A DNA stretch of 64,000 bases from Vulcanimicrobiota bacterium (GCA_944322965.1 CALUQR010000001.1:564202-628201); one strand, 5' to 3'; numbered from the stretch's first letter, positions 15,461 through 25,016 are shown. A program made the numbers and translations. The notes: generated by a model not told the origin, from the letters alone.

Positions 15461-16903
15461 ATGGTTAGAGTACGTTTTGCTCCCAGCCCCACCGGTTATT
15501 TACACGTAGGCGGTCTGCGCACCGCCCTCTACAATTATCTTTTAGCCAAGCATGAGGGCGGCCAATTTATCTTGCGCATCGAGGATACGGACCGCACGCG
15601 TTTAGTAGAAGGGGCGGTAGAGTCGCTCTTAGAGTCCCTGCGTTGGGCCGGTTTGACCCCCGATGAGGGGGCTATGGTAGGGGGCGATAAGGGGCCTTAC
15701 GTCCAGAGTGAGCGCCTGCCCATCTACCACGAGATGTCTAAGCGCTTAGTTGAGCAAGGGCAGGCTTACTACTGTTTCTGCACCGCGGAGCGCTTAGAGG
15801 CTATGCGCCAAGAGCGAGCCGCTAAGGGTGAGAGTACCGCCTACGATCGCCACTGCTTACATTTGAGTAAAGAGGAGGTAGAGCGCCGCTTGGCGGCGGG
15901 CGAGCCCCACGTCATTAGGCTCAAAGTGCCTGAAGGGCGCACCTTGACCGTCGAGGATATTGTGCGCGGCCCCGTCAGTTTCGACTCCTCTTTAGTAGAC
16001 GATCAGGTCCTCTTAAAGACGGACGGCTTCCCTACTTACCATTTAGCGGTAGTAGTCGACGACCACTTGATGGAGATTACCCACGTCATTCGCGGCGAGG
16101 AGTGGCTCTCGTCTACCCCCAAGCATCTCTTGCTCTATGAATATTTTGGCTGGCAGCCCCCTAAGTACGCCCACGTGCCCTTAATTATCAATGAGAGCGG
16201 TAAGAAGCTCTCTAAGCGCGATGGCGACGTCTCGGTGGAGGCTTACCGGGATAAGGGGTACCTGCCCGAAGCCCTCTTAAACTTCCTCTGCCTTTTGGGG
16301 TGGAATCCGGGTGATGAGCGGGAGTTTTTCACCTTAGAGGGATTAGTCGAGGCCTTCAGTTTAGAGCGCGTGCGCAAGTCGGGCGCGGTCTTCGACTTTG
16401 GCAAGTTGCTCTATATTAACGGGCTCCATATGCGCGCCCATACCCCCCAAGAGTTGGCCGATATGGCTTTACCCTTCTTCGACCGTCTGGGCCGCCCCCG
16501 TCCTCAGCGCGATTACTTGGTGCGGGTAGTCGAACTCTTAGCGGAGCGAGCTAATCTATTGACCGATTACGTGACGGAGGCCCCCTACCTCTATGAAGCC
16601 CCTACTACTTACGAGGAGGCGACGGTAAAGAAGCGCTGGAAGGCGGCTAGCGCAGAACTCTTAGAGGCTTGGAGTGCGATCTTAGAGGGCTTAAGCGACT
16701 TTAGTCCCGAGGCTTTGGAAGAGTCGCTGCGCCAATTGGCTCAGGAGCGGGGCGTAGGAGCGGGTCAACTGATCCATCCCGCTCGCTTAGCTCTGAGCGG
16801 GGTAGGCAACGGCCCCAGCCTCTTCCATATGATGGAAGTCTTGGGGAAAGAGGAGTGTCTGCGCCGTCTGCGCCGGGCGCTGGAGGTCTTGCCCCGTGGT
16901 TAA
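15461..16903 (+). CDS. gltX: Glutamyl-tRNA synthetase
   Basis: The protein is 480 residues. The class I signatures are FAPSPTGYLHVGG (HIGH-equivalent HVGG at 15-18) and KKLSKRDGD (KMSKS-equivalent, 248-253). IRGEEWLSSTPKHLLLYE (near 210-228) is typical of bacterial GluRS. C105, C107 and C132 may be remnants of the zinc site seen in some GluRS. It charges tRNA-Glu in the cytoplasm and may mischarge tRNA-Gln if the organism uses the amidotransferase route; this cannot be decided here. The next gene overlaps its end by eight bases. Confidence 0.95.
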   Translation: MVRVRFAPSPTGYLHVGGLRTALYNYLLAKHEGGQFILRIEDTDRTRLVEGAVESLLESLRWAGLTPDEGAMVGGDKGPYVQSERLPIYHEMSKRLVEQGQAYYCFCTAERLEAMRQERAAKGESTAYDRHCLHLSKEEVERRLAAGEPHVIRLKVPEGRTLTVEDIVRGPVSFDSSLVDDQVLLKTDGFPTYHLAVVVDDHLMEITHVIRGEEWLSSTPKHLLLYEYFGWQPPKYAHVPLIINESGKKLSKRDGDVSVEAYRDKGYLPEALLNFLCLLGWNPGDEREFFTLEGLVEAFSLERVRKSGAVFDFGKLLYINGLHMRAHTPQELADMALPFFDRLGRPRPQRDYLVRVVELLAERANLLTDYVTEAPYLYEAPTTYEEATVKKRWKAASAELLEAWSAILEGLSDFSPEALEESLRQLAQERGVGAGQLIHPARLALSGVGNGPSLFHMMEVLGKEECLRRLRRALEVLPRG

Positions 16904-17699
16904 GGCGCTGGCTTTAGACTTTGACGGCGTTCTCTGGGATACGCAGCGCGAATGTTACGTAGTGGCCCAGAAGGCCTGGCGCCAGCTCTTTGGCCGTTGG
17001 GCCTACTGCTCGGCCTCCCTCTTCGCCTCGGGGCGCTGGCTAGCGCGTACGGGCGAGGAGTTCGGTCTAGTCTTTGAATGGGCGGAGAGCTTAGCTAAGG
17101 AGAAGTTAGCTTCTGGCTATAGTTCCTGGACGGAGAGCGCTACCCCCCCTTGGCGCCAAGATGAGAGCGCTTGGGCCCCATTGAGCTTAGAGAATAGCTC
17201 TCAGCCCCAATTTATGGCCCAGAGCGAGCGGGAGAGCGAATTCTTAGATCGCTTTGGCCGCTTAGTCGCCCAAGGGAGGGAGGAGGCGCGCCAGCAAGAT
17301 CTCCAAGAGTGGCTCTCCTGGCAGGGTCCCTTCCCGGGCAGCTTAGAGGCCCTCCGGAAGCTCAGCGCCCAGTGCGAGGTCGTGGCCATCTGTACGACTA
17401 AGGACGGGGCTTCGATCGAGGCTCTCTTAGCTACGGTGGGCCTAAAATTCCCCGTCTACTCTAAAGAGATTAGCTTCGATAAGGCCCAGCAGTTGCGCCT
17501 ACTTATGGAGCGCTACCAGCTCCAACCCCAGGAGGTCTCCTTCGTCGACGACCTCTTAGTCAACGTGCGCAAGGCTCTGAGCGTAGGGGTCAAAGCCTAC
17601 TTAGCGGGCTGGGGCTACAATACGGCGGCCACCCGCCAGACGGCTCAAGCGGAGGGGATCCCCGTCCTCTCTAAGTTAGGGGACCTTAACTTGGGCTAA
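16896..17699 (+). CDS. HAD-family hydrolase
   Basis: The 267-residue protein starts inside the end of gltX (8-base overlap) and is therefore coupled to it. Motif I is LALDFDGVLWDT (about 5-16). Motif II is in VVAICTTKDGASIEALL (about 163-178). The lysine is in SFDKAQQL and motif III is VSFVDDLLVNVRKAL. Between motifs I and II there is a large helical cap. The substrate is unknown. Its stop lies inside the convergent moxR-like gene: the two coding regions overlap by 24 bases. Confidence 0.8.
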   Translation: MVKALALDFDGVLWDTQRECYVVAQKAWRQLFGRWAYCSASLFASGRWLARTGEEFGLVFEWAESLAKEKLASGYSSWTESATPPWRQDESAWAPLSLENSSQPQFMAQSERESEFLDRFGRLVAQGREEARQQDLQEWLSWQGPFPGSLEALRKLSAQCEVVAICTTKDGASIEALLATVGLKFPVYSKEISFDKAQQLRLLMERYQLQPQEVSFVDDLLVNVRKALSVGVKAYLAGWGYNTAATRQTAQAEGIPVLSKLGDLNLG

Positions 17700-18620
17700 G
17701 ATCTCAGCTACCACGCGCTCTACCTGCTCGGAGTCTCCCAATTCGCTATCGCGCAAGAGGAGGCGATGGCTGAGAGCGCTGGGGGCTATACTTTGGACGT
17801 CGTCCGGAATGACGAAATTGCGATTGTCGAGGACGGCTTGAGCCTGGGCCAGGCGGTAGATAGTCTGAGAGGCGCGGGGACTAGCTCCCAATAAGACTTG
17901 GGGATGGCAGCGCGTAGCGTCGACTATGGCCACTATATACTGGCGCACGTTGGCCTCTACGTGGACGGCGTGCACCGCCTTCATGGCGGCGCGGATCTCT
18001 TCCGCTTGGCAGATGGGCTCTAAGCTCTCCAGGGGATGGGCCAGCTGCTGGTCCTCCAACATCTGGGCCTCCGCTTGGGGGGAGGGGTAACCCATACGCA
18101 ATTTAATGGAGAAACGGTCTAGCTGGGCCTCCGGCAGGGGGAAGGTACCCTCATACTCGATGGGATTTTGGGTAGCCACCACGATAAAGGGCTCGGGCAG
18201 GGGGTGGGTCGTCCCTCCCACCGTGGCCTGATGCTCTTCCATACATTCCAGGAGGGCCGATTGCATCTTGGGGGTAGCCCGGTTGACCTCGTCGGCTAAG
18301 AGGAGGTTACTAAAGACGGGGCCCGGTCGAAATTTAAATTCGCCGCTCTGGCGCTCGTAGATGGTGGCCCCCAAAAGGTCGGAGGGCAAGAGGTCGGGCG
18401 TACATTGTAAACGGGAGAATTTGCCCCCTATCGACTTGGCTAAAGCCCGACAGAGCATAGTCTTGCCTACTCCGGGCACATCTTCAAAGAGGATATGGCC
18501 GCCCACTAAGACGGCGGTGACCGTCTGGCGTATGACTCGATCTTTATCGACTATGACGCGCTCTATATTCTCAATTAATCTCTGCCCTAGAGTGTGGGCT
18601 TTACTTACATCACTAGACAT
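17676..18620 (-). CDS. MoxR-type AAA+ ATPase
   Basis: The protein is 314 residues. Walker A is EDVPGVGKTMLC (about 52-63), followed by FSRLQCTPDLLPSDLLGATIYE, Walker B LLADEVNRATPKMQSALLECMEE, sensor I VVATQNPIEYEGTFPLPEAQLDRF and the C-terminal lid with ASPRASQTIYRLAQA. These are the MoxR subfamily signatures. MoxR ATPases act as chaperones for protein complexes, usually beside DUF58 and VWA-domain genes. None of those partners is visible here. Its start overlaps the stop of the upstream phosphatase gene by 16 bases. Confidence 0.92.
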   Translation of the reverse strand: MSSDVSKAHTLGQRLIENIERVIVDKDRVIRQTVTAVLVGGHILFEDVPGVGKTMLCRALAKSIGGKFSRLQCTPDLLPSDLLGATIYERQSGEFKFRPGPVFSNLLLADEVNRATPKMQSALLECMEEHQATVGGTTHPLPEPFIVVATQNPIEYEGTFPLPEAQLDRFSIKLRMGYPSPQAEAQMLEDQQLAHPLESLEPICQAEEIRAAMKAVHAVHVEANVRQYIVAIVDATRCHPQVLLGASPRASQTIYRLAQAQAVLDNRNFVIPDDVQSIAPSALSHRLLLRDSELGDSEQVERVVAEILAQVKVP

Positions 18621-19735
18621 TCGGCGTTCGATCTGGCTACCACTTCAGAGCGCAGGGGAGCCTGGATAGAGCAGGGGGTGGGGGTATAAGTCTCGACAAA
18701 GGCCTTGGAGCCGGGACAGCCGTGGACGTCGATATTGATCACTCGGCCGTCGTAGGCGGTCACGTAATCCGTATCTCGGGAGAGGGGGGTGTGACCTATG
18801 ACGCAGCTCGTACACTCAAAGCCCTTGAGGAGGCGGCGCATCTCATCCTCATTAAATTGGGAAGTGCGCGTCCCCGACTGGTAATCGTAACCCCAGACTT
18901 TGCGTCCCCAGATAAAACTCTCCCGCAGGGCTTGATAAGAGCTCTCGGGCATCGCCGCCAGATCGGCCAGGGGCTGCCAATATTCGGGATTATCGGGCAC
19001 GGAGTGGGAGAAGAGGCGATTGTTGACGACTACCGCCAAATAGAGGTTATCGGCCAGATATTGGGCCGCTCCATCGTGCATAATTTGGGCCCACTTCTCT
19101 AAACCGCCATAACCGGCCGCCGTCCCTTCTCCGCCTTGGATCCACCAGTTGAGAAAGCCCATAACCTCCTCTACCTGTTGACCATTCAAACCTTTAGCCG
19201 CCAATTGAGCGCGCAACATAGGATAGATCTTGGTCGTCAGGACCGTATTCTCTAAAAACTCGGCGCTCAGGTAGTTAGTTACCTTGGCGGCGTCGATCAT
19301 CATCAGATCGTGATTTCCCAATAAGGGGAAGAAGCGCGAATCGAAATCGGAATTGTAGCGGCGCAAGCGGGCCAGGTCCTCTTGGAGGCTGACGATGAGC
19401 TCCAAGATCTTGCGGGGCCCTTCGATGGCGTTGTAAGTAGACTGTTCGAAGGGGGCTTCCAGAGGCTCGCCGCGCCAGTCGACGTAGTCCCCGATAAAGA
19501 TGAGGTCTACCCGATCGGCCTTGGGGTTCCAAGAGATAGTTCCCGGCAAGAGGAAATCCATCTCGCGCAAGTAGCGCAGGAGTCGGAAATAGTCGCCATG
19601 GAGGTCGCCTACGGCGAGGATCGTCCGCTGCCGATCGTCTATAGGCGGGCGCCCGTTGCCGCTATCAAACAGATTAGCCTCCGCCCCCATATCCAGCGTG
19701 GCAGCTGCGTTCTGGCTAATTTCTACCGAATCCAT
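18605..19735 (-). CDS. Calcineurin-like metallophosphoesterase
   Basis: The protein is 376 residues. The metallophosphatase motifs appear in order: AVGDLHGDYFRLLRYL (D-x-H), LIFIGDYVDWRGEPLE (GDxxDxxG), PLLGNHDLMMID (GNHD), then, near the C-terminus, CVIGHTPLSRD (GHT) and VINIDVHGCPG. A helical insertion of about 130 residues sits between GNHD and GHTP. This is the PPP-type serine/threonine or diadenosine-tetraphosphate phosphatase fold. Substrates are not evident. It is the first gene of a two-gene unit with the MoxR ATPase. Confidence 0.85.
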   Translation of the reverse strand: MDSVEISQNAAATLDMGAEANLFDSGNGRPPIDDRQRTILAVGDLHGDYFRLLRYLREMDFLLPGTISWNPKADRVDLIFIGDYVDWRGEPLEAPFEQSTYNAIEGPRKILELIVSLQEDLARLRRYNSDFDSRFFPLLGNHDLMMIDAAKVTNYLSAEFLENTVLTTKIYPMLRAQLAAKGLNGQQVEEVMGFLNWWIQGGEGTAAGYGGLEKWAQIMHDGAAQYLADNLYLAVVVNNRLFSHSVPDNPEYWQPLADLAAMPESSYQALRESFIWGRKVWGYDYQSGTRTSQFNEDEMRRLLKGFECTSCVIGHTPLSRDTDYVTAYDGRVINIDVHGCPGSKAFVETYTPTPCSIQAPLRSEVVARSNAECLVM

Positions 19736-19862
19736 AAATGCTATCTCCTAGGGCCGCGTCTTCGCCCCTCCTGTTCTATTTAGCAGAGGCTTCTTCCTGT
19801 TCCTTTGGAGGGGGGAAGGGGAGAACAATGGGCGGAGGCCATTATATATTTGAGTGAAGTTT

Positions 19863-19870
19863 GCTATAAT
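19863..19870 (+). promoter_or_regulatory. Extended -10 promoter upstream of the RsmC-like gene
   Basis: The bases GCTATAAT, preceded by TT, form TGC-TATAAT, an extended -10 element with a perfect TATAAT at 19865-19870. No good -35 is present at 17 bases, consistent with an extended -10 promoter. The same word TTTGCTATAAT occurs before the lytic transglycosylase gene at 54448-54458. Confidence 0.5.
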
Positions 19871-19928
19871 CGCCAGGATGCTTTGATTTCTCAATCGCTA
19901 CAAAAAAAGATGGTAGGAGCTCTAAAAG

Positions 19929-21275
19929 ATGGCAGCTTATAAATATTCCCCTAAATCTCCCTCTCCCCGCGGGAGGAGAGACTCGGCCGTTAGGGGTCAG
20001 CGCGAACGGGGGAAAGCGGCCCCTCTAGCCACTCTCAATTCCAAGAGGGTAGCCCCCCACAGTCCCGAGCAAGAGGCGGCTTTAAAGGCTATCGCCCTCT
20101 TTTTGGAAAAGAATGGAGATCTTTGGCCCCAATCTAACGACTGGCTCTTTTTGCGGGCCCATTACCATCCCGAGCTCTTTAGCGAGACTACGCCCGCCGC
20201 GCTGGCCCAATTCTACTTTTCCAGCGGGGGCGGGATCACTTGCGAGCAGAGCTCGGCCCGCGCTTACCGCCGCCTGGGGCAGTACCTTTTAAATCCCAAA
20301 GATCGCCTCCACCGCCAGACGGCCCACTGCTTGCTCTTTGCGGGGTATGGCCCCCAGTACGTCCCCCCGGTAGGGATCTGTCAGCCCTGGGCGCTCCACG
20401 ATCAGCCCCAACCGGCCTACGATATGGCGCTCATCTTAGGTACCTCCTCGCGCCAGGAAAATTACGTCAACTTTAAGCGGGCCTTGGAGTCGGTGCGTCC
20501 GGGCGGGTGGATGGTCTTCTCTATCGCCAACTCCTTAGGGGCCAACAGTTTCGAGCGCCAGATGGCTCAGGTCTTGCCTTTAGGGGCCCAGATGTCTAAG
20601 TTCCACTGTCGCACCTTCGCCGTGCAGGTCCCCGCCGAGGCGACCCCCAAGTTGCGTCAGGCCCTCAACGAGTGGGGACAGAGCTATCCCTATCGCCTCT
20701 CGCCCGCCAGCGGTCTTTTGACTAGGCCCGGCATCTTCAGTTGGAATAAATTAGACGGCGGTTCGGCCCTCTTAGGCCAATACTTGCGCGATAAGGCGGA
20801 GCTCAAAGGGGTGGGCGCCGACTTTGGCAGCGCCAACGGCTACTTGAGTAAGGTCGTCTTGGAGTCGGCTAGCGCCCAGAAGGGCGAGATCAACCGTCTC
20901 GACCTCTTTGAAGACGAGTATTTGGCGCTGGCGGCGGCTAAGGAGCTCTTGAAGCCCATGGCCCCTAAGGGTTTGCGCTTAGGCTTTAACTGGGCCGACG
21001 TCTTAGTCGACGTCCCCAGGGAACAGTACGATTGGATCATTATGAACCCGCCCTTCCACCAGGGTCAGACGCGGGTTCTCAACTTAGGGCAAGAATTTGT
21101 GGCTAGCGCCAGCCGCTCCCTCACTTGGCGGGGGACTCTCTACGCCGTCGTCAATCGCACTTTGCCTTACGAAGAAACCTTAGTCCAGTATTTCTCCTCT
21201 TATCAGAAAGTGGCCGAAAATAATAGCTTCAAGGTCTTAGTAGCCACTAAGCCTTTAGCCCAGCAGGGCTGCTAG
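19929..21275 (+). CDS. Class I SAM methyltransferase, RsmC/RlmG-like
   Basis: The protein has 448 residues, longer than RsmC (about 340). A basic, Ser/Arg/Pro-rich N-terminal tail of about 50 residues is followed by two tandem methyltransferase-like halves. The first half (about 120-240) has DMALILGTSSRQENYVNF and VRPGGWMVFSIANSLGAN and looks inactive. The second half has the SAM loop VGADFGSANGYLSKVVLE, the acidic strand LDLFEDEYLALAAA and the catalytic NPPFHQG (373-379), which marks base N-methylation. The duplicated plan is that of the 16S/23S rRNA guanine-N2 methyltransferases. The exact target base is uncertain. Confidence 0.75.
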   Translation: MAAYKYSPKSPSPRGRRDSAVRGQRERGKAAPLATLNSKRVAPHSPEQEAALKAIALFLEKNGDLWPQSNDWLFLRAHYHPELFSETTPAALAQFYFSSGGGITCEQSSARAYRRLGQYLLNPKDRLHRQTAHCLLFAGYGPQYVPPVGICQPWALHDQPQPAYDMALILGTSSRQENYVNFKRALESVRPGGWMVFSIANSLGANSFERQMAQVLPLGAQMSKFHCRTFAVQVPAEATPKLRQALNEWGQSYPYRLSPASGLLTRPGIFSWNKLDGGSALLGQYLRDKAELKGVGADFGSANGYLSKVVLESASAQKGEINRLDLFEDEYLALAAAKELLKPMAPKGLRLGFNWADVLVDVPREQYDWIIMNPPFHQGQTRVLNLGQEFVASASRSLTWRGTLYAVVNRTLPYEETLVQYFSSYQKVAENNSFKVLVATKPLAQQGC

Positions 21276-21294
21276 GAGTAGATTGAGAGATTGA

Positions 21295-22011
21295 GTGAAG
21301 GTACGCTTAGATAAGCTCTTAGTCTTAGAGGGGTTGGCGACGCGCTCCCAGGCGGCCGATTTGGTGCGCCGCGGGGTAGTCCGTTCTAAAGGGGAGCCTC
21401 TGCGCTCTCCAGCTCAGAAGGTAGACCCGCAGGAGATCCTCTGGGAGGGCGAGCCGCTCGACCCCCTAGAGCTCTACCTCCTCTTCCATAAGCCCGCAGC
21501 TTGCGTCTGTACGCGCTCAGAGGAGGAAGGGCGGACTATCTACGACTATTTGCCAGCCCGTTGGGTGCGGCGCATTCCGCCTTTAGTTAGCGTAGGGCGC
21601 TTAGACCGCGATACGACGGGGCTCCTCTTTTTGACCGATCAGGGAGACTTAAATCACGCTTTAGTAGCCCCCAAAAAGCACGTGGCTAAGCTCTATCGGG
21701 TCGCTTTGGAGCGTCCTTTGCGGGAGGAGGAGGCGGAGTCTATTCGGCGCGGGGGCGGTTACTTAGAGGGCGATCCTAAACCCCTCTTACCGGCTCCCTT
21801 GAAGATTGTGGCGGAGAGGGAGGTAGAGCTCACCCTCTATGAGGGGCGCTACCACCAGATTAAGCGCCTCTTTGGGGGGATGGGCAATAAGGTCTTGGCT
21901 CTCCATCGTCTGGGCTTTGGGCCCTGGAAGTTGGGTGATTTGGGGGTTGGAGAGTGGCGGATGCTCTCTAAAGTAGAGGTGGAGAGCGCTTTAGCGGAGG
22001 AGCGGAGTTGA
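21295..22011 (+). CDS. RsuA/RluB-family pseudouridine synthase
   Basis: The protein is 238 residues with a GTG start. An S4 RNA-binding domain is at the N-terminus (VRLDKLLVLEGLATRSQAADLV within residues 2-24). The catalytic motif is VGRLDRDTTGLLFLTDQGDL (Asp near residue 104), and the later YEGRYHQIKRLFGGMGNKV is the conserved RsuA/RluB signature. The enzyme isomerises a uridine in rRNA. The length is closer to RsuA than RluB, but 16S versus 23S cannot be told. The stop overlaps the recJ start (TTGA), so the two genes are coupled. Confidence 0.88.
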   Translation: MKVRLDKLLVLEGLATRSQAADLVRRGVVRSKGEPLRSPAQKVDPQEILWEGEPLDPLELYLLFHKPAACVCTRSEEEGRTIYDYLPARWVRRIPPLVSVGRLDRDTTGLLFLTDQGDLNHALVAPKKHVAKLYRVALERPLREEEAESIRRGGGYLEGDPKPLLPAPLKIVAEREVELTLYEGRYHQIKRLFGGMGNKVLALHRLGFGPWKLGDLGVGEWRMLSKVEVESALAEERS

Positions 22012-24530
22012 TTGAGGCTCGCAGTTTAGATATTCGTCCCGTGGAGTTGGAGGCTACCCAAGAGTTAGCCCAAAAGGTAGGTTGCTCTACGCTCTTAGCC
22101 CACCTCTTGCGCGGGCGAGAGCAGGTCGACCCTCAGCTTTTAGAGCACTACTTTAAGCCTTTTCGTGAAGATCTCTATCCCCCAGAGCTCTATCCCGGCG
22201 TTCCCCAGGCGGTGGAGCTCTTAGAGGGGGCCTTAGCCCGCGGGGAGCGGGTCTTTATCTGTGGCGATTACGATGTAGATGGGATTACGGCTACCTCCAT
22301 CTTAGTCTTAGGTCTGCGCCAGGTGGGCTTAGAGGTCGGTTTCCATCTGCCCCACCGCTTTGCGGAGGGGTTTGGGCTCTCTAAGGTGGGGGTGGAAGAG
22401 GCCCTCAAATTTGGGGCTAAGCTCTTAATGACGGTCGATTGCGGTTCGGCCAACGCCGAGGAGGTAGCCTACGCCCAGAGGGAGGGCTTAAAGGTCGTAA
22501 TTACCGATCATCACCAGTTGGAGGGGGCCTTACCCCAGCCGGAGGCCTTCGTCAACGCCAATCTGCCCGGTCACCAGTATCCCTTCACTAAGTTGTGCGG
22601 GGCGGGGGTGGCCTGGAAATTGTTGAGCGCCCTCTACGCTAAGTTGGGCCGCCCGGAGCCGGAGGAGTATCTCGATTTAGTCGCTTTGGCCACCTTGTGC
22701 GATATGGTGCCCATGCGCGGCGAGAATCGCACCTTGACGATGTTGGGGATGCCCGTCTTAGCCCGTTTGGAGCGCCCCGCCCTCCAGGTCCTCACCCAAG
22801 CTTGTAAATTGTATCCTGAAGCCATCAACGCCCAGGCGGTGGGCTTTTCCTTAGGTCCCAAGATCAACGCTTGCGGGCGTATGGATACGCCCAATTGGGC
22901 CCTAGAGCTCTTCCTCTCCCAAGATCCCGAGCTCTGCCAAAGTCTGGTGGGTCGCTTATTGGAATTGAGCGAAGATCGCCACCGGGTCGAGAGCGAGACC
23001 CTCAAGGAGATTGAAGCCTATCTGCGCCAACATCCGGTGGGGGAGCGCAAGTCGATCTTCGTGTGGGGCGAGTGGCACCGGGGGGTGGTGGGACTCTGTG
23101 CCCAACGCTTAATGGATACCTACCGGCGTCCGGTCTTTATCGCTACCCTGAGCGAAGGGCAGATCGTAGGCTCGGCGCGCGCCCCCCGGGAGGCCAACCT
23201 CTTAGAGATTATGAAGCTCTGCGAGGAGCATTTTAGTCAGTATGGCGGCCACGCCAACGCGGGGGGCTTTACGGTGGCCCCCGGCCATCAAGATCTTTTG
23301 GGGGAGGCCTTAGAGGCGGCCTGCCAGCGCTTAGCTATCCCTCTGGCCCATAAGAAGGTAGATTGTATCTTGCCCCTCCATAAGCTCAATTTGGGGGTAG
23401 TGCGGGAATTAAATCGCTTAGAGCCTACGGGCAAGGAGAATGAGAAGCCGCTCTTCTTGGCCCGCGGGGTGCAGGTCGTAGCTCCGCTCAAGCCGATGGG
23501 TAAGTTCGGAACGAGCGTGGCCCTACAGATTAAAGACGCGCACTTCCCGCTGGGTCGCAAGCCGCTCAAGGCGGTGGCCTTCAATAAGCTCAAGGACTTG
23601 GCCCACTTAGATTTAGAGAATTGTACTTTAGATCTGCTCTACATGGCGGAGGAGAATATCTGGGGGGGCAAGAGCGAGTTGCAGGTCATTATCCACGACT
23701 TTGTAGCCCCCGATTACGAGGTGAGCCGCCTCTTGCCGCCTCCTGAGAGTCAACATGGAGTCTTCGCTTCCTACGAGGAGGCTCAGCGCACGCTTAGCGA
23801 TAGCGCCGCCCAAGCGCCCACCTTTTGGCGGGAGGTCTTTGGCGGCCCCCCGCCCCAGGGCCAGATCGTAGACGGGCGGCGGGTCCTCAATAAGAAGCTC
23901 TATTTAGAGCGCCTCTTGCAGGCCGAACCGGAGGCGGCGGTCTTAGTCCTCTGCGAGGGCGGCTTAGAGTCCTTGGGGGCGGAAGAGTACGGGGAGCGCT
24001 TACAGAGCCTTACCCCCTTAGAACTTTACGGCCAGTGGCCTACCCCCCCTCGCGGGGGTTCTTACCAGCACTTAGTCCTCTGGGCCCCGCCCTTACAGCG
24101 CGAGCTCTTGCGCCGTCTGCCCCCAGGATCCCGGGTCCACCTCTTATTCCAAGGGGCGGAGATCGCCAAGTGGCTCAAAAAGATCTCCCCCTACATGCTC
24201 GATCGCCAGGTGATGGCTAAGATCTACCGCTGGTTAGTCCAAGTTACGGCCAATGGGCGTCGTCTTTGGCCCGCGGAACGGCTGGCGGCCGGAGCGAGAG
24301 AGTTAAAGCTAGAGGTCCTAACTCTGCGGCGGGCCCTCAAAGTCTTAGAGCAGTTGGAGTTAGTAACTTGGCGGGAGGGGGCCGTCTCTTGGCAAGCTCC
24401 GCGGGCGGAGGGTAAGTTGGAGCTCAACGCTTCGCCCCTCTACCAGAGCGCTTCCAGTTTAAAGGGCGATCTGCAAGGGTTGGCCGAACTGTGCGGGCGC
24501 CTCTATTGGCAAGATTCTGACTTTAGCTAG
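22008..24530 (+). CDS. recJ: Single-stranded-DNA-specific exonuclease RecJ
   Basis: The protein has 840 residues with a TTG start inside the stop of the preceding gene. DHH-family motifs are CGDYDVDGITA (86-96), MTVDCGSAN (141-149), VITDHHQLEGA (164-174) and LVALATLCDMVPM. The DHHA1 motif is in YGGHANAGGF (near 411-420). The first ~560 residues are the nuclease and OB-fold core. The remaining ~270 are a C-terminal extension containing a helicase-like or RecJ-C domain with a terminal wHTH-like helix pair, as in RecJ of several Firmicutes. RecJ degrades 5'-ended single strands in recombination and repair. Confidence 0.93.
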   Translation: MIEARSLDIRPVELEATQELAQKVGCSTLLAHLLRGREQVDPQLLEHYFKPFREDLYPPELYPGVPQAVELLEGALARGERVFICGDYDVDGITATSILVLGLRQVGLEVGFHLPHRFAEGFGLSKVGVEEALKFGAKLLMTVDCGSANAEEVAYAQREGLKVVITDHHQLEGALPQPEAFVNANLPGHQYPFTKLCGAGVAWKLLSALYAKLGRPEPEEYLDLVALATLCDMVPMRGENRTLTMLGMPVLARLERPALQVLTQACKLYPEAINAQAVGFSLGPKINACGRMDTPNWALELFLSQDPELCQSLVGRLLELSEDRHRVESETLKEIEAYLRQHPVGERKSIFVWGEWHRGVVGLCAQRLMDTYRRPVFIATLSEGQIVGSARAPREANLLEIMKLCEEHFSQYGGHANAGGFTVAPGHQDLLGEALEAACQRLAIPLAHKKVDCILPLHKLNLGVVRELNRLEPTGKENEKPLFLARGVQVVAPLKPMGKFGTSVALQIKDAHFPLGRKPLKAVAFNKLKDLAHLDLENCTLDLLYMAEENIWGGKSELQVIIHDFVAPDYEVSRLLPPPESQHGVFASYEEAQRTLSDSAAQAPTFWREVFGGPPPQGQIVDGRRVLNKKLYLERLLQAEPEAAVLVLCEGGLESLGAEEYGERLQSLTPLELYGQWPTPPRGGSYQHLVLWAPPLQRELLRRLPPGSRVHLLFQGAEIAKWLKKISPYMLDRQVMAKIYRWLVQVTANGRRLWPAERLAAGARELKLEVLTLRRALKVLEQLELVTWREGAVSWQAPRAEGKLELNASPLYQSASSLKGDLQGLAELCGRLYWQDSDFS

Positions 24531-24585
24531 GCGAATGGCTTAGCGCTAGAGCCTCAGGTTGGGGGAGGAGAAAGGAAGTGAGTTT

Positions 24586-24966
24586 ATGAGAGGTTTAGGG
24601 CGTATCGCGGGCCTCTGTCTGGCCCTCCTCTTACTTTGGGGGGTAGTCGCCCCCGCCGTAGAGGCGCGACCCGAACGGAAACCCGACTGTGAAGTGAAGG
24701 TCATTAACGATTCCGACTTTGACATTTATATCCAGATCGACGGGCGCAACGAGGGCCAAGTCGATAAGCGCAGTTCGGAGACCTTTAGTATCTACCGCTG
24801 GGGTGAATTGAGCGTCGACGCTACGGCCGATAATGAGACGGCCAGCGACTCCGTCACTTTGAGCCCCACTAGCGAGCGGGATGAAGTGACCTTTAAAAAT
24901 GACGACTTCCCCGACAATACGCGCCGCTTAGAAGAGGCCAAAAAGAGGGCCCAAGAGGAAGAATAG
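24586..24966 (+). CDS. Small secreted protein of unknown function
   Basis: The protein is 126 residues from ATG 24586; the in-frame ATG at 24559 would spoil the signal peptide, and AAAGGAAG precedes 24586. A clear signal peptide (GLCLALLLLWGVVAPAVEA) is followed by an about 80-residue beta-rich domain with VKVINDSDFDIYIQIDG, FSIYRWGELSVDATADN and a charged helical tail ending in KKRAQEEE. The beta segment resembles small immunoglobulin-like periplasmic domains, but I do not recognise the family. It stands alone and is followed by a strong terminator. Confidence 0.75.
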   Translation: MRGLGRIAGLCLALLLLWGVVAPAVEARPERKPDCEVKVINDSDFDIYIQIDGRNEGQVDKRSSETFSIYRWGELSVDATADNETASDSVTLSPTSERDEVTFKNDDFPDNTRRLEEAKKRAQEEE

Positions 24967-24979
24967 AGGCGCATAAACT

Positions 24980-25016
24980 ATTAATCCCGGCCCCCCGCAG
25001 GGGGGCCGGGATTAAT
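24980..25016. terminator. Bidirectional terminator between the small secreted gene and the carboxylase gene
   Basis: A perfect 17-bp inverted repeat (24980-24996 and 25000-25016) has a GCA loop. Its outer arms are ATTAATCCCGG. It lies between convergent genes. Confidence 0.85.
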
